From assembly GCA_947629615.1 (NCBI GenBank), contig CANRER010000005.1, positions 1 to 22,114 on the forward strand: a stretch of DNA of 22,114 nt, read 5' to 3'. Numbering within the stretch: the stretch's first letter is position 1; every line of letters begins with the position of its first letter. Under the pieces are notes generated by a model that searched no databases, was not told where the DNA came from, and worked only from the letters and a program-made list of their open reading frames with translations. A program made the translations under genes and the position numbers. The DNA is from an uncultured Clostridia bacterium (lineage in GTDB: Bacteria; Bacillota; Clostridia; UMGS1883). Shown here piece after piece: positions 13,716 to 21,822 of the stretch.

Positions 13716-16046
13716 TTATATCCGTATCTCGTCGCCCTTCAGCCCGGGGGCCTCGGCCCTTACCGTAATCACGCCCGTCTTGCCAAGGCTTTGCACCACG
13801 GCGGCGCAAAGGCCGTTGAACGCGCGGCGGCGGGAGGCCTTATCGGGCTCGTGGCTCGACGGGTTGCCGTTGCCGACCCCTATTATCTCGGCCCCGTCGG
13901 AAACGGAAAAGCTGATTTCGTTATCGGCGTAAGGCACAAGATGGCCCCTCGCGTCGTACACTCCCGCGCGGACGACGATGGCGTCGTCGCCGTCGCGGCG
14001 CAGGCGGCGGTCGGTTTCGAGCCGAATTTTCGCGGGCGCGCCGGCGGTTACGCTGTCCTCGCGGCAGACGGCCTCGCCGTCGATTTTGCCCACGGCTCTG
14101 AGCCTGCCCGGCTCGAAGGTGACGGGCCAGTCGATGTGGCCGGTCTTATCGAGCTCCCTCTCGCCCAGCGAGCGGCCGTTCAGTATCAGCTCCACGCTGT
14201 CGCAGTTGCCGACGATGCGCACGTTGACCTCCTCGCCGGGGGTTTTGAGGCTCCAGTGCGGGAAGAAGTGGACGGTGGGTTCGTCCGTCCACACGGCCTT
14301 ATAGTAGTACCAAGCGTCCTTGGGGAAGCCGCAGGTATCCATAATGCCGAAGTGCGAATTTATACACGGCCATGCGTAGGGCGTGGGTTCGCCGCGGTAG
14401 TCGAAGCCCGTCCACACGAATACGCCCGTGAGGTACGGGTTCGCAAGGTAGTCCTTCCAGCTTTTTTCGTGGGTACAGCACCAGCTTGCGAGGTTCGTTT
14501 CGTAGCTTGTGCAGTAGCCGCGTTCGTCGTCGTCGGCATAAACGCCGCGCGTGGTGGTGCTGCTGGTGCTTTCGGTGCATATCATCAGCCTGTCGGGGTG
14601 GGCGGCGTGGTCCTTGACGTATTGGTCGCCGCGCTGGCCGTAGTTATAGCCCATGATGTCCAAGCATTCCTCGTAGCCGTTTTCGTTCCAGCCGTGGTTC
14701 ATGGCGACGGTCGTCGGGCGCGTGGGGTCAAGCTTATGCGCAAGGCGGCGCAGCGTGCTTTCAATGCGCTTGCCCGTTTTTGTGCCGAGAATGACCTCCT
14801 CGTTATCGAGGCACCACAGCACGATGCACGGGTGGTTGCGGCTTTGCATAATGAGGGCCTTCAAGTCCTCAATGCCGCGCGGCGAGCTGTCGAGCTTGCG
14901 GTTTTCGTTCATCACAAGCATACCGAGGCGGTCGCAGGCGTCGAGCAGGGCCTCGGTGGCCGGGTGGTGCGAGCTGCGGTAGGCGTTGGAGCCCATCTCC
15001 TTCAGCTTTTGTATCTTGTACTCGTTTATGCTGTCGGGCAGAGCCGAACCCACGCCCGCGAAATCCTGATGGTTGCAGGTGCCTTTTATCGCGACGGGCC
15101 TCCCGTTCAGGAAAAAGCCGTCCTTGGTGAAGGCAATCGTCCTGATGCCGAAGGTCGTTTTATAGCTGTCGGTCACGCGGGTGCCTGTGCCGCGCAGGCG
15201 GGTTTTGGCGGTGTAGAGGTTGGGGCTGTCTATGTCCCAAAGCCTCGGGCGTTTCACGGTTATCTCATGGACGACAGTTCTTTCCTCCCCCGCGGCAAGC
15301 GACTCGCCTGTGGCCGCCTCGCCGACCTTCTCGCCGTCGGGGCCAAAAATTTCCGTTTCAAGCACGCCGCTCCTGCTGCCGCCGTCGTCGTTTACGAGCG
15401 TGGTCGCCACGCGAACGGCAGCCGACCGCCGCGAAACCTTCGGCGTGGTGATATAGGTTCCCCATTTGGCCACGTGGAACCTGTCGGTGACGGTGAGCCA
15501 TACATGGCGGTAAATGCCGGCCCCCTCGTACCACCAGCCCTCGTACTCGCGGGCGTCTACCTTTACGAACAGCACGTTTCTGCCCTCGTCCCCGTAGCGC
15601 AGATAGTCGCTTATATCGAAGGAAAAGGCGGTGTAGCCGCTGAAATGGCTGCCGAGTAGGTGGCCGTTGAGCCAGACCGTGGCGTTACGGGAAACGCCGT
15701 CGAACTCAAGCTCCACGCGGCCGCCCTCGTACTCGGCGGGCACGTCGAACACCTTGCGGTAGCAGCCCACGCCCGAGGCGAGATAGCCCTGCGCGTCCCA
15801 CTCCTTTTTTGAAAAATCTCCGTAAACAACCCAGTCGTGGGGCAGCGTTACGCTTTTCCACGCCCTTTCGTCTATGTCAATCCTTTGTTCCTCGTCGTTG
15901 TAGGCAATCTGCGTCCACTCGCCGTCGTTCATCTTGCCGATGTCCGTCAGACCGCCGGTGCGGCCCGCTTTTATGGCGTAGCGAACGTCGATGTCGCCTC
16001 GGTAAAACCTCCAGCCGTCGTTGAAGCGTTGACGTATTCTTTTCAT
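13716..16046 (-). CDS. Glycoside hydrolase family 2 protein (beta-galactosidase-like)
   Basis: The protein has 776 residues and no signal peptide, so it is probably cytoplasmic. The order is a jelly-roll sugar-binding domain (about 1-190, with LPHDW and a GWWYEGAGIYRHVWL motif), an Ig-like domain (about 195-300), the TIM barrel (about 305-600), a DUF4982-like segment and a C-terminal Ig-like domain (about 670-776). The acid/base is Glu416 in WCLDNEE (usually GNE) and the nucleophile Glu492 in ICTESTSST. GH2 members of this shape include beta-galactosidases and related beta-glycosidases; the exact substrate cannot be read. The ribosome binding site AAGGGGAG (16060-16053) precedes ATG 16046. 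Its position before the GH105 gene suggests a shared plant-glycan role. Confidence 0.93.
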   Translation of the reverse strand: MKRIRQRFNDGWRFYRGDIDVRYAIKAGRTGGLTDIGKMNDGEWTQIAYNDEEQRIDIDERAWKSVTLPHDWVVYGDFSKKEWDAQGYLASGVGCYRKVFDVPAEYEGGRVELEFDGVSRNATVWLNGHLLGSHFSGYTAFSFDISDYLRYGDEGRNVLFVKVDAREYEGWWYEGAGIYRHVWLTVTDRFHVAKWGTYITTPKVSRRSAAVRVATTLVNDDGGSRSGVLETEIFGPDGEKVGEAATGESLAAGEERTVVHEITVKRPRLWDIDSPNLYTAKTRLRGTGTRVTDSYKTTFGIRTIAFTKDGFFLNGRPVAIKGTCNHQDFAGVGSALPDSINEYKIQKLKEMGSNAYRSSHHPATEALLDACDRLGMLVMNENRKLDSSPRGIEDLKALIMQSRNHPCIVLWCLDNEEVILGTKTGKRIESTLRRLAHKLDPTRPTTVAMNHGWNENGYEECLDIMGYNYGQRGDQYVKDHAAHPDRLMICTESTSSTTTRGVYADDDERGYCTSYETNLASWCCTHEKSWKDYLANPYLTGVFVWTGFDYRGEPTPYAWPCINSHFGIMDTCGFPKDAWYYYKAVWTDEPTVHFFPHWSLKTPGEEVNVRIVGNCDSVELILNGRSLGERELDKTGHIDWPVTFEPGRLRAVGKIDGEAVCREDSVTAGAPAKIRLETDRRLRRDGDDAIVVRAGVYDARGHLVPYADNEISFSVSDGAEIIGVGNGNPSSHEPDKASRRRAFNGLCAAVVQSLGKTGVITVRAEAPGLKGDEIRI

Positions 16047-16077
16047 TACTTACTCCCCTTTGGCATATTCTACATTT

Positions 16078-16106
16078 ATTATAACGAAAAGATTTGTTTA
16101 TGTCAA
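16078..16106 (-). promoter_or_regulatory. Promoter of the GH2 gene
   Basis: On the minus strand TTGACA (16106-16101), a 17-base spacer and TATAAT (16083-16078), a perfect sigma-A consensus. No convincing CcpA (cre) box overlaps it. Confidence 0.9.
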
Positions 16107-16373
16107 CAACTATTTTCCCCGCCCCGCCGCGAAAAAGCGGGGAATTTGACGGCGGCGCGCCCGTGCGCCGGGGTGTTGTTTTCGCTTTTAACAATTAGAA
16201 GGGAGCGCCGGCTCGCGCTCCCTTCTAAATAAATTTATATGTGCAGTGATGACACGGGCTTTCGTCCTCAAACGGCGATAAACCGTTCAATGAAATATAG
16301 CAATTTTGTTTGGCGGCAACAAGCTCGGACAATAAGATCATCGTCCTGCATTTGTTTTTTTATTAACCCCGCG
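16107..16373. other. Gene-free stretch between the GH2 promoter and the cardiolipin synthase gene
   Basis: Together with the GH2 leader this gap spans 327 bases. Besides the promoter it holds a GC-rich inverted repeat, CCCCGC (16122-16127) and GCGGGG (16137-16142), and the strong hairpin listed at 16197-16226. The AT-rich part at 16227-16373 has no credible open frame, promoter or RNA gene that I can see. Confidence 0.5.
16197..16226 (-). terminator. Strong hairpin downstream of the cardiolipin synthase gene
   Basis: A perfect 12-bp stem AGAAGGGAGCGC (16197-16208) and GCGCTCCCTTCT (16215-16226) has a six-base loop. It lies about 150 bases past the stop of the minus-strand cardiolipin synthase gene. 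Neither side has a proper T run (TAATTGTT on the minus strand), so terminator function is likely but not certain. Confidence 0.5.
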
Positions 16374-17876
16374 TCAGCACAGCGGCGTAAATATCCGCAG
16401 CACGCCGTCGAGCAGCCATTTCACGAAGCCGCCGCCGATATTTTCGACGGTTTTTTCCTCGCATTTTTCCTCGGTGGCGAGGAAATCCGCCTCCAAGGCC
16501 TTCATTATGGACGAGCCGTAAAACAGGGAATTATTCTCGAAATGCAGGAACAGGCTGCGATAATCGAGGTTCACGGTGCCGACGGAGCAGACCGAGCCGT
16601 CTATCAGGCAGGCCTTGGCGTGGACGAAGCCCGGAGTGTATTCGTATATCTTAACGCCGGCCTCGAGCAGAGCGGGGTAAAAGCTGCGCGACATACGGAA
16701 AACCAGCTTTTTATCCGGCACACCGGGCATGATTATGCGCACGTCCACCCCTCGGCGGGCGGCGCGCACAAACGCGCTTTGCAGCGCCTCGCCGGGCATA
16801 AGGTAGGGCGTGTAGAACCACGCGCGCTCCTTCGCCTGCGAAAGCAAGTCCACAAAAAGCTCGTTGCTCGCGGCCTGCTCGCGCAGAGGCGAGTCGTAAT
16901 AGCTGAGCACAAAGCCGTCGCCCGCGCCGGTTTCCCCGCCGACGGGCGGGATATGCCCCTCGGGGATAGGGTCGCCGGAAAAGGCGTTCCAAAACTCGGC
17001 GAACATACGCGCGTAACAGCGGGCCGCTTCGCCCTCGACGCGGAAGCCGATGTCCTTCCAATGACCGTGCTTTTCGATTTTGTTTATATACTCGTCGGCC
17101 AGATTCACGCCGCCGCTGAAGGCGACGCGGCCGTCGATTATCAGCATTTTTCTGTGGTCGCGGTAGTTGAGCGTACCCTTAAGGGCGACAAGCGGGTTGA
17201 ACGCGGCGCAGCGGATTCCCTTCCCGCGCAGCTCGTCGGCGTTTTTGCGCGAATAGGTGGAAAGACTCCCCATGTCGTCGTACATGACGCGCACGTCCAC
17301 GCCTTGGGCCGCCTTGCGGCTCAAAACCTCGACCATCGAATCCCACATAAGGCCGTTTTCCACTATGAAATACTCCACAAATACGAAACGCTCGGCCTTT
17401 TCAAGCTCCGCGAGCATGGCGGGCAGCAGTGCGTCGCCCAGCGGGTAGTACTCCACGCCCCTCGCGCGGACGGCGGGGAAGCCCGTCACGCCGCTGAGCC
17501 AACGGAACGTCTGCCCCATGCGGGGGTCGGCGGCGGAAATTTCGTCAAGACCTTCGTCCTCCGGCAGGGGAGGCAGGCTGCCCGCGGCGGCCAGCTTTCT
17601 TTTCAGCGGCTTGGTAGTGCGTTTGTTGCCGAAGCATAAATAAAGCAGCGCGCCCACCAGCGGAAAGCTTAGAATTACAAGCAGCCACAGTATTTTATAG
17701 GTGCTTTCGTCCTGCTTTGTGATGATGTAAAGCACGAAAAGCAGCGCCAGCAGCGACAGCGCGAAATTGATTGCCGCCGCCCACGGCGCGAGCCATTTCA
17801 TCAGCGCCAATATCCACAGCGCCTGAATTATCACTGCGGGTATTACGGTGAGAATACGCCTCATAGTTTTGCTCAT
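16374..17876 (-). CDS. cls: Cardiolipin synthase-like phospholipase D protein
   Basis: The 500-residue membrane protein has hydrophobic segments at about 8-29, 33-52 and 58-82 (the usual PLDc_N region) and two HKD motifs, HRKMLIID from His241 and HAKACLID from His419. Both motifs are complete (H-x-K-x4-D), followed by GGVNLADEY and VGTVNLDYRS. The family condenses two phosphatidylglycerols to cardiolipin at the membrane. AAAGGGGAAA precedes ATG 17876. The gene starts 23 bases after the upstream HerA-like ATPase gene with no terminator between, so both probably share the promoter at 19512-19540. Confidence 0.93.
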   Translation of the reverse strand: MSKTMRRILTVIPAVIIQALWILALMKWLAPWAAAINFALSLLALLFVLYIITKQDESTYKILWLLVILSFPLVGALLYLCFGNKRTTKPLKRKLAAAGSLPPLPEDEGLDEISAADPRMGQTFRWLSGVTGFPAVRARGVEYYPLGDALLPAMLAELEKAERFVFVEYFIVENGLMWDSMVEVLSRKAAQGVDVRVMYDDMGSLSTYSRKNADELRGKGIRCAAFNPLVALKGTLNYRDHRKMLIIDGRVAFSGGVNLADEYINKIEKHGHWKDIGFRVEGEAARCYARMFAEFWNAFSGDPIPEGHIPPVGGETGAGDGFVLSYYDSPLREQAASNELFVDLLSQAKERAWFYTPYLMPGEALQSAFVRAARRGVDVRIIMPGVPDKKLVFRMSRSFYPALLEAGVKIYEYTPGFVHAKACLIDGSVCSVGTVNLDYRSLFLHFENNSLFYGSSIMKALEADFLATEEKCEEKTVENIGGGFVKWLLDGVLRIFTPLC

Positions 17877-17899
17877 ATGTTATTTCCCCTTTGTTTTGT

Positions 17900-19471
17900 T
17901 TACCATTTAAGATTGCCGAAAAATCCGCGCAGCAGCTTATGCCCGATTTCGCGCCCGATGGTGTTAAATGCGCTGTTTGTGACCTTTGTCACCATCGAAA
18001 ACTTCTTTTTAAGCTCCCGCTCTCTGCGGTCGTGCTCGCGCTCCTCCTCGTGCTTTTTGCGAATGGCCTCGCGCTCTTGGCGGGCTTCCTCCTTCTCCTG
18101 CGCAATACGCTCCTTTTCGGCCTCCTTTTCCTGCTTAAGGCGTTCCTTTTCGGCCTCCGCCTCGGCTTCGGCCTTTTCCTCGGCCTCGCGGGCCTCCTCA
18201 AGTACCTCGTAGGCGGAGCGGTTATCCACGGCGTCCTTATACTTAAGCTCCAGCTCCGAGCCGTTCACGATTTTCTCGCGCACGTCGTCGCCGCACGGCC
18301 CCATAAAGCTCTGCGGCGGGAGAATGAACGCCCGCTGCACAACCGAGGGCGCGCCGTCCTCGTCGAGGAACGAAACCAACGCCTCGCCCGTGCCAAGCAC
18401 CATAATCGCCTCCTCGGTATCGAAGGCGGGATTTGCCCTAAAGGTTTGGGCGGCGGTTTTGACGGCCTTCTGGTCGGAGGGGGTGAACGCGCGGAGCGCG
18501 TGCTGTATTCTGTTGCCGAGCTGATCGAGAATAGTATCGGGAATATCGGCGGGGTTTTGAGTGATAAAGTATATGCCCACGCCCTTCGAGCGAATGAGCC
18601 TTATCACCTGCTCGATTTTTTCTATGAGCGCCTTGGGCGCGTCGTTAAAGAGCATATGCGCCTCGTCGAAGAAGAAGGCCATGCGCGGCTTGTCAAGGTC
18701 GCCCACCTCGGGCAGGATTTCGTATAGGTCCGTCAGCAGCCAAAGCAGGAACGTCGAATACAGAAGCGGCTGATTGGCCAGCTTCACGCAGTCCATCACA
18801 TTAATAACGCCCGCCCCGTTCGACGTGGTTCTTATCCAGTCCCTTATGTCGAGCTCCGGCTCGCCGAAAAAGATGTCGCCGCCGGCGTTTTCAAGCGAGA
18901 GCAGCGCGCGGGTTATCGCGCCCACGCTTTGCGACGAAACGTTGCCGTACTGCGTTTGTATCTCCTTCGCGTTCTCCGAAACGTACATAAGCATCGAGCG
19001 CAGGTCCTTAAGGTCTATCAGCAAAAGCTGTTTGTCGTCCGCCACGCGGAACGTTATCTCAAGCACGCCCTCCTGCGTGGGGTTCAGCCCCAGCAGGCGC
19101 GAAAGAAGCGTCGGCCCCATGTGCGACACCGTCGTCCGCACGGGTATGCCCTTTTCGCCGTAAACGTCCCAAAACACGGTGGGATAATCGCGGAAGGGGA
19201 ACTCGTCCGTCACCTTGCATTTTTCAAGCTGCTCCGTGACGTGGCTGTTCTCCTCACCGGGCTTGGCTATGCCGCATACGTCGCCCTTTATATCGACCAT
19301 AAAAACCGGCGTCCCCGCCGAGCTGAGCGTTTCGGCCATCACCTTGAGGCTGATGGTTTTTCCCGTACCGGTCGCCCCGGCGATAAGGCCGTGCCTGTTC
19401 GCCATCTCCGGGCGCAGATACAGCGGAGTTTCGCCGGTGGCTATCCATAGCTTTCCGTCGTTCGTATACAT
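17900..19471 (-). CDS. HerA-like ATPase (DUF853/YjgR family)
   Basis: The protein has 523 residues. Walker A GATGTGKT is at 32-39, and Walker B FFFDEAH has Asp269-Glu270, with an FITQNPADIP motif soon after. Residues about 410-490 form a long Glu/Lys/Arg-rich coiled-coil candidate, and the tail ends IGREIGHKLLRGFFGNLKW. DUF853 proteins are HerA/FtsK-type P-loop ATPases, annotated as putative DNA helicases or translocases; their role is poorly known. No NurA nuclease is adjacent. AGGAGG precedes ATG 19471. A cardiolipin synthase gene follows in the same transcript, so a membrane-linked role is possible but only inferred. Confidence 0.9.
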   Translation of the reverse strand: MYTNDGKLWIATGETPLYLRPEMANRHGLIAGATGTGKTISLKVMAETLSSAGTPVFMVDIKGDVCGIAKPGEENSHVTEQLEKCKVTDEFPFRDYPTVFWDVYGEKGIPVRTTVSHMGPTLLSRLLGLNPTQEGVLEITFRVADDKQLLLIDLKDLRSMLMYVSENAKEIQTQYGNVSSQSVGAITRALLSLENAGGDIFFGEPELDIRDWIRTTSNGAGVINVMDCVKLANQPLLYSTFLLWLLTDLYEILPEVGDLDKPRMAFFFDEAHMLFNDAPKALIEKIEQVIRLIRSKGVGIYFITQNPADIPDTILDQLGNRIQHALRAFTPSDQKAVKTAAQTFRANPAFDTEEAIMVLGTGEALVSFLDEDGAPSVVQRAFILPPQSFMGPCGDDVREKIVNGSELELKYKDAVDNRSAYEVLEEAREAEEKAEAEAEAEKERLKQEKEAEKERIAQEKEEARQEREAIRKKHEEEREHDRRERELKKKFSMVTKVTNSAFNTIGREIGHKLLRGFFGNLKW

Positions 19472-19511
19472 TTATGTGCCTCCTAATGCAAAATTGCCCA
19501 CATATATTCCT

Positions 19512-19540
19512 ATTATACAATAAAATGTAAAAAAATGCAA
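19512..19540 (-). promoter_or_regulatory. Promoter of the HerA-like ATPase/cls unit
   Basis: On the minus strand TTGCAT (19540-19535), a 17-base spacer of mostly A/T, and TATAAT (19517-19512). The leader to the ATG is about 34 nt. Confidence 0.82.
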
Positions 19541-19632
19541 TATAAAGTGTGACAAATTTTCGCCCGATAAATTGGATATATTGACGCGACGGCGGCAGCG
19601 GAAAATTTATCGAATGTTTTTTTAATTTCCTC

Positions 19633-19661
19633 TTGCATTTTTGCCGAAAACAGCGTATAAT
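19633..19661 (+). promoter_or_regulatory. Promoter of the AbrB-type antitoxin gene
   Basis: TTGCAT (19633-19638), a 17-base spacer and TATAAT (19656-19661). It runs divergently from the HerA-like unit, with about 90 bases between the two -35 boxes. The surroundings are noticeably more AT-rich than the housekeeping block. Confidence 0.83.
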
Positions 19662-19710
19662 ATATTTGTATGAAATTCAGATTTTCAGAAAATGCAAAGG
19701 AGTGATATTG

Positions 19711-19977
19711 ATGTTGGCCGAAATCAGAGGCCGCTCTCAGATAACTATCCCGGCGGAGATAATAAAAAAGCTGGGCATTTCCGAGGGCGATAAGTTTGAA
19801 ATTACGGAAAAGGACGGCGGAATTTTCCTGTGTCCCGTCGTTGTGTACCCGAAAGAAAAAATGGCAAAAATAGCGAAAATTATTAAGGAAACGGAGGCGG
19901 ACGTGAGCAGGCAGACCGCTTTCGACAGCGTGGAGGATTTGTTCGCGGATATGGGAATAAATATAGACGATGTATAA
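19711..19977 (+). CDS. AbrB/MazE-family antitoxin or transcription regulator
   Basis: The 88-residue protein opens with a swapped-hairpin AbrB fold: RGRSQITIPAEIIKKLGISEGDKFEI, then ITEKDGGIFLCPV. The C-terminal half (about 55-88) is acidic and helical, as in antitoxins that wrap a RelE/ParE-type toxin. ATG 19711 has AAAGGAGTGAT (19696-19706); an upstream in-frame start near 19633 runs through the promoter and is rejected. Its stop overlaps the start of a toxin stub, the usual antitoxin-toxin coupling. It probably binds its own promoter. With the toxin truncated, it may now be an orphan regulator. Confidence 0.88.
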   Translation: MLAEIRGRSQITIPAEIIKKLGISEGDKFEITEKDGGIFLCPVVVYPKEKMAKIAKIIKETEADVSRQTAFDSVEDLFADMGINIDDV

Positions 19978-20101
19978 GCTGAAATATACAAAGGTCTTTG
20001 AAAAGGATTTGAAAAGGCTTTCCGCGTCCGAGCAAAGAGCCGTTGCGCAAAAATTGAAAATTAAAGATTTTTTTAACCCAGAAAAAGCACTTTCAACTTA
20101 A
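19970..20101 (+). pseudogene. Truncated RelE/ParE-type toxin (43-residue stub)
   Basis: ATG 19970 overlaps the last eight bases of the antitoxin gene. The reading frame opens MYKLKYTKVFEKDLKRLSASEQ, a typical N-terminus of RelE/ParE-superfamily toxins, and stops after 43 residues; family members run to about 85-100 with catalytic residues in the missing C-terminal half. No clear continuation in another frame was found before the terminator at 20113, so a deletion rather than a single frameshift is likely. A functional toxin is not expected. Confidence 0.7.
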
Positions 20102-20112
20102 AATATTGATAC

Positions 20113-20150
20113 AAGGCGTGTGTCTTTTAATCAAAGATGCACGCCTTTTT
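20113..20150 (+). terminator. Terminator after the toxin-antitoxin remnant
   Basis: A 15-pair stem (20113-20127 with 20133-20147, two G-U pairs) around a five-base loop ends in five T (20146-20150). It closes the antitoxin transcript. Confidence 0.82.
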
Positions 20151-20286
20151 CATATTGCGTCGCCTGCGGGATATACTCGCGAAACATTCGCAGTTTGCGG
20201 GTAAAAACGTCCGGTTTGATGACCTGCGCAGAGCCGCAAATTTAGTAATGAAGCATTGTGAGTCCCACGAGGGGCGTAGTTTGTGA
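20137..20286 (+). other. Short open frame, possible toxin-gene remnant (49 codons)
   Basis: An ATG frame of 49 codons ends ten bases before the XRE gene's stop. It has no ribosome binding site and starts inside the terminator, so expression is doubtful. The middle, AGKNVRFDDLRRAANL, faintly recalls the N-terminal NVRFxDL motif of HicA mRNA interferases, but the GSH motif expected next is absent. It could be debris of another toxin gene or chance. Confidence 0.2.
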
Positions 20287-20295
20287 AACCGTAGA

Positions 20296-21768
20296 TCACC
20301 CCTTGGAAAAAAATCTTTTCAGGCCCTTGGCAACCTCCTCCGGTACGGGAACGGGTTTTCTTTCGCTGTCAATAGCCATAATCGGCTCGGCGGCGGTTAT
20401 TTCGAACACTTCAACGCTCTCGCCGAATTGCCTCAACGCCTCCTCAAATCCGATGCCACGATCCTCCGCGAGAATATAAAGCTGCCCGAAATTTTCCCTG
20501 TCCTCCGTTTTTACGGCGCACAGCAGCCCGCCCTGTGGATTTTGCACGGCGCCGCAGGTGAGAATATACTCCGCGTTTTTAGGTTCTGTGATATCCGCCG
20601 CCTTTTTTACCCTAGCGGCATATTTTTTGTACTCTGGGTCGTCTTTGTATCTTGTGAAGTTACGCCAACGCGGCTCGGCGATAATCGTACGGAAGGTAGA
20701 TAGGAAAAAAACAGGAGAAATGTCGGGTATTTCCTGGTCCTTAAACGGAAAATTTTCATATTTCATGGTTATCGCAAGACCGCTGCAGGAATAAAGACAT
20801 TCACGTTTGCCATATAAAAACGCGGTCTTTTGCGTCACGGCGTTCAGCGTGTCAAATTTAGGCGCGCCGTAAGAAACCTTTGTGCCGTTCGGGAGACCTG
20901 CTGCGTTTTCAATCAGCGTGACCGCCGCGTCAAGCGCCTTGTAAGCCGCCTCCTTTTCATCAAAGAAAAGGTAATTATTCGAGAGGCGAAGGAGCGCCAT
21001 CAGCTTTTCGTGGAGCCACATATCCGGCTTTGCAATGTCCGGGTTGTGGGACAGCTTTTTAAGAAAATCAATCGCAAGCTCACAGCTTTCAATCGCCTCC
21101 CGGACGTTGCCGCCATACCCAAAAACCGTCATAAACTCTATCACTCTGCTCACGGCGCCCTGATGCTGATACTGGTACAGAGCGCGCATTTTCATTTCGT
21201 CGCGGCCGGCGTAGTATCGCGTCATCAGATTTAATTTGCTGAGGTCAAGCTCCGAGCCGTACTCGAAGATAAATCCAAGTGCGGTATGCTCGTCGGTTTC
21301 CGCGTTAAGGTATACGAAGATCAGCCGGTCATGCCAGTAAGTGTCTGTACAGCGTTTTAAGGCGCTTTTTGTGATACTTCGCAAGACATTAAGGTCACGT
21401 TTCTCAGCGGGCAATTCGCCAAAAGCGGCAATAGTGTTGCAGACCGCCTCCCAGTCGTCGGGAAACTCCACGCGCCACTTGTTCAAAACCTCAAGTTTTG
21501 CCTCCACCCCCTTCGCCGCCCGAAAGCGGGTCATATACTCCCCGCGGCGGGTTTCCATCGCTTTCGGCGAAACGCCCAAGAGGTAATCGATGGTCACGCC
21601 GAAATACTCCGCAATAACCGGCAGCATTTCAATGTCGGGATAGGCGGAATTTGTTTCGTAGCGGCTTATCGACTGGGAAGATATCCCCAAGGCCCCGGCA
21701 AGCTCGCCTTGAGTTATATTCCGTTCATGACGGAGTTTTTTCAGGTTGGTTCCAAAGCTGAGATTCAT
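20296..21768 (-). CDS. XRE-family regulator with large unrecognised C-terminal region
   Basis: The 490-residue protein has an XRE helix-turn-helix at about 5-62 (LKKLRHERNITQGELAGALGIS, SISRYET, then AEYFGVTIDYLLG). The remaining 420 residues are mostly helical and soluble, with TPR-like helix pairs possible at about 120-330, and no recognised enzyme motif. Such proteins sense a peptide or cell state through the C-terminus. ATG 21768 has GGAGG (21780-21776) at good distance; a longer start at 21828 would run through the promoter. It sits beside the toxin-antitoxin remnant in a lower-GC patch, which suggests an accessory island. Confidence 0.85.
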   Translation of the reverse strand: MNLSFGTNLKKLRHERNITQGELAGALGISSQSISRYETNSAYPDIEMLPVIAEYFGVTIDYLLGVSPKAMETRRGEYMTRFRAAKGVEAKLEVLNKWRVEFPDDWEAVCNTIAAFGELPAEKRDLNVLRSITKSALKRCTDTYWHDRLIFVYLNAETDEHTALGFIFEYGSELDLSKLNLMTRYYAGRDEMKMRALYQYQHQGAVSRVIEFMTVFGYGGNVREAIESCELAIDFLKKLSHNPDIAKPDMWLHEKLMALLRLSNNYLFFDEKEAAYKALDAAVTLIENAAGLPNGTKVSYGAPKFDTLNAVTQKTAFLYGKRECLYSCSGLAITMKYENFPFKDQEIPDISPVFFLSTFRTIIAEPRWRNFTRYKDDPEYKKYAARVKKAADITEPKNAEYILTCGAVQNPQGGLLCAVKTEDRENFGQLYILAEDRGIGFEEALRQFGESVEVFEITAAEPIMAIDSERKPVPVPEEVAKGLKRFFSKG

Positions 21769-21793
21769 AATTGTTCCTCCTCTCCTTAAAATC

Positions 21794-21822
21794 ATTATAT
21801 CAGAAACTAAATTCAAAGTAAA
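21794..21822 (-). promoter_or_regulatory. Promoter of the XRE regulator gene
   Basis: On the minus strand TTTACT (21822-21817), a 17-base spacer and TATAAT (21799-21794). The -35 box matches four of six positions, so activity may be modest. Confidence 0.65.

Noticed and set aside
13572..15659. Long plus-strand open frame (695 codons) opposite the GH2 gene
   Set aside because: It is antisense to a GH2 enzyme with intact catalytic motifs and has no family resemblance or ribosome binding site.
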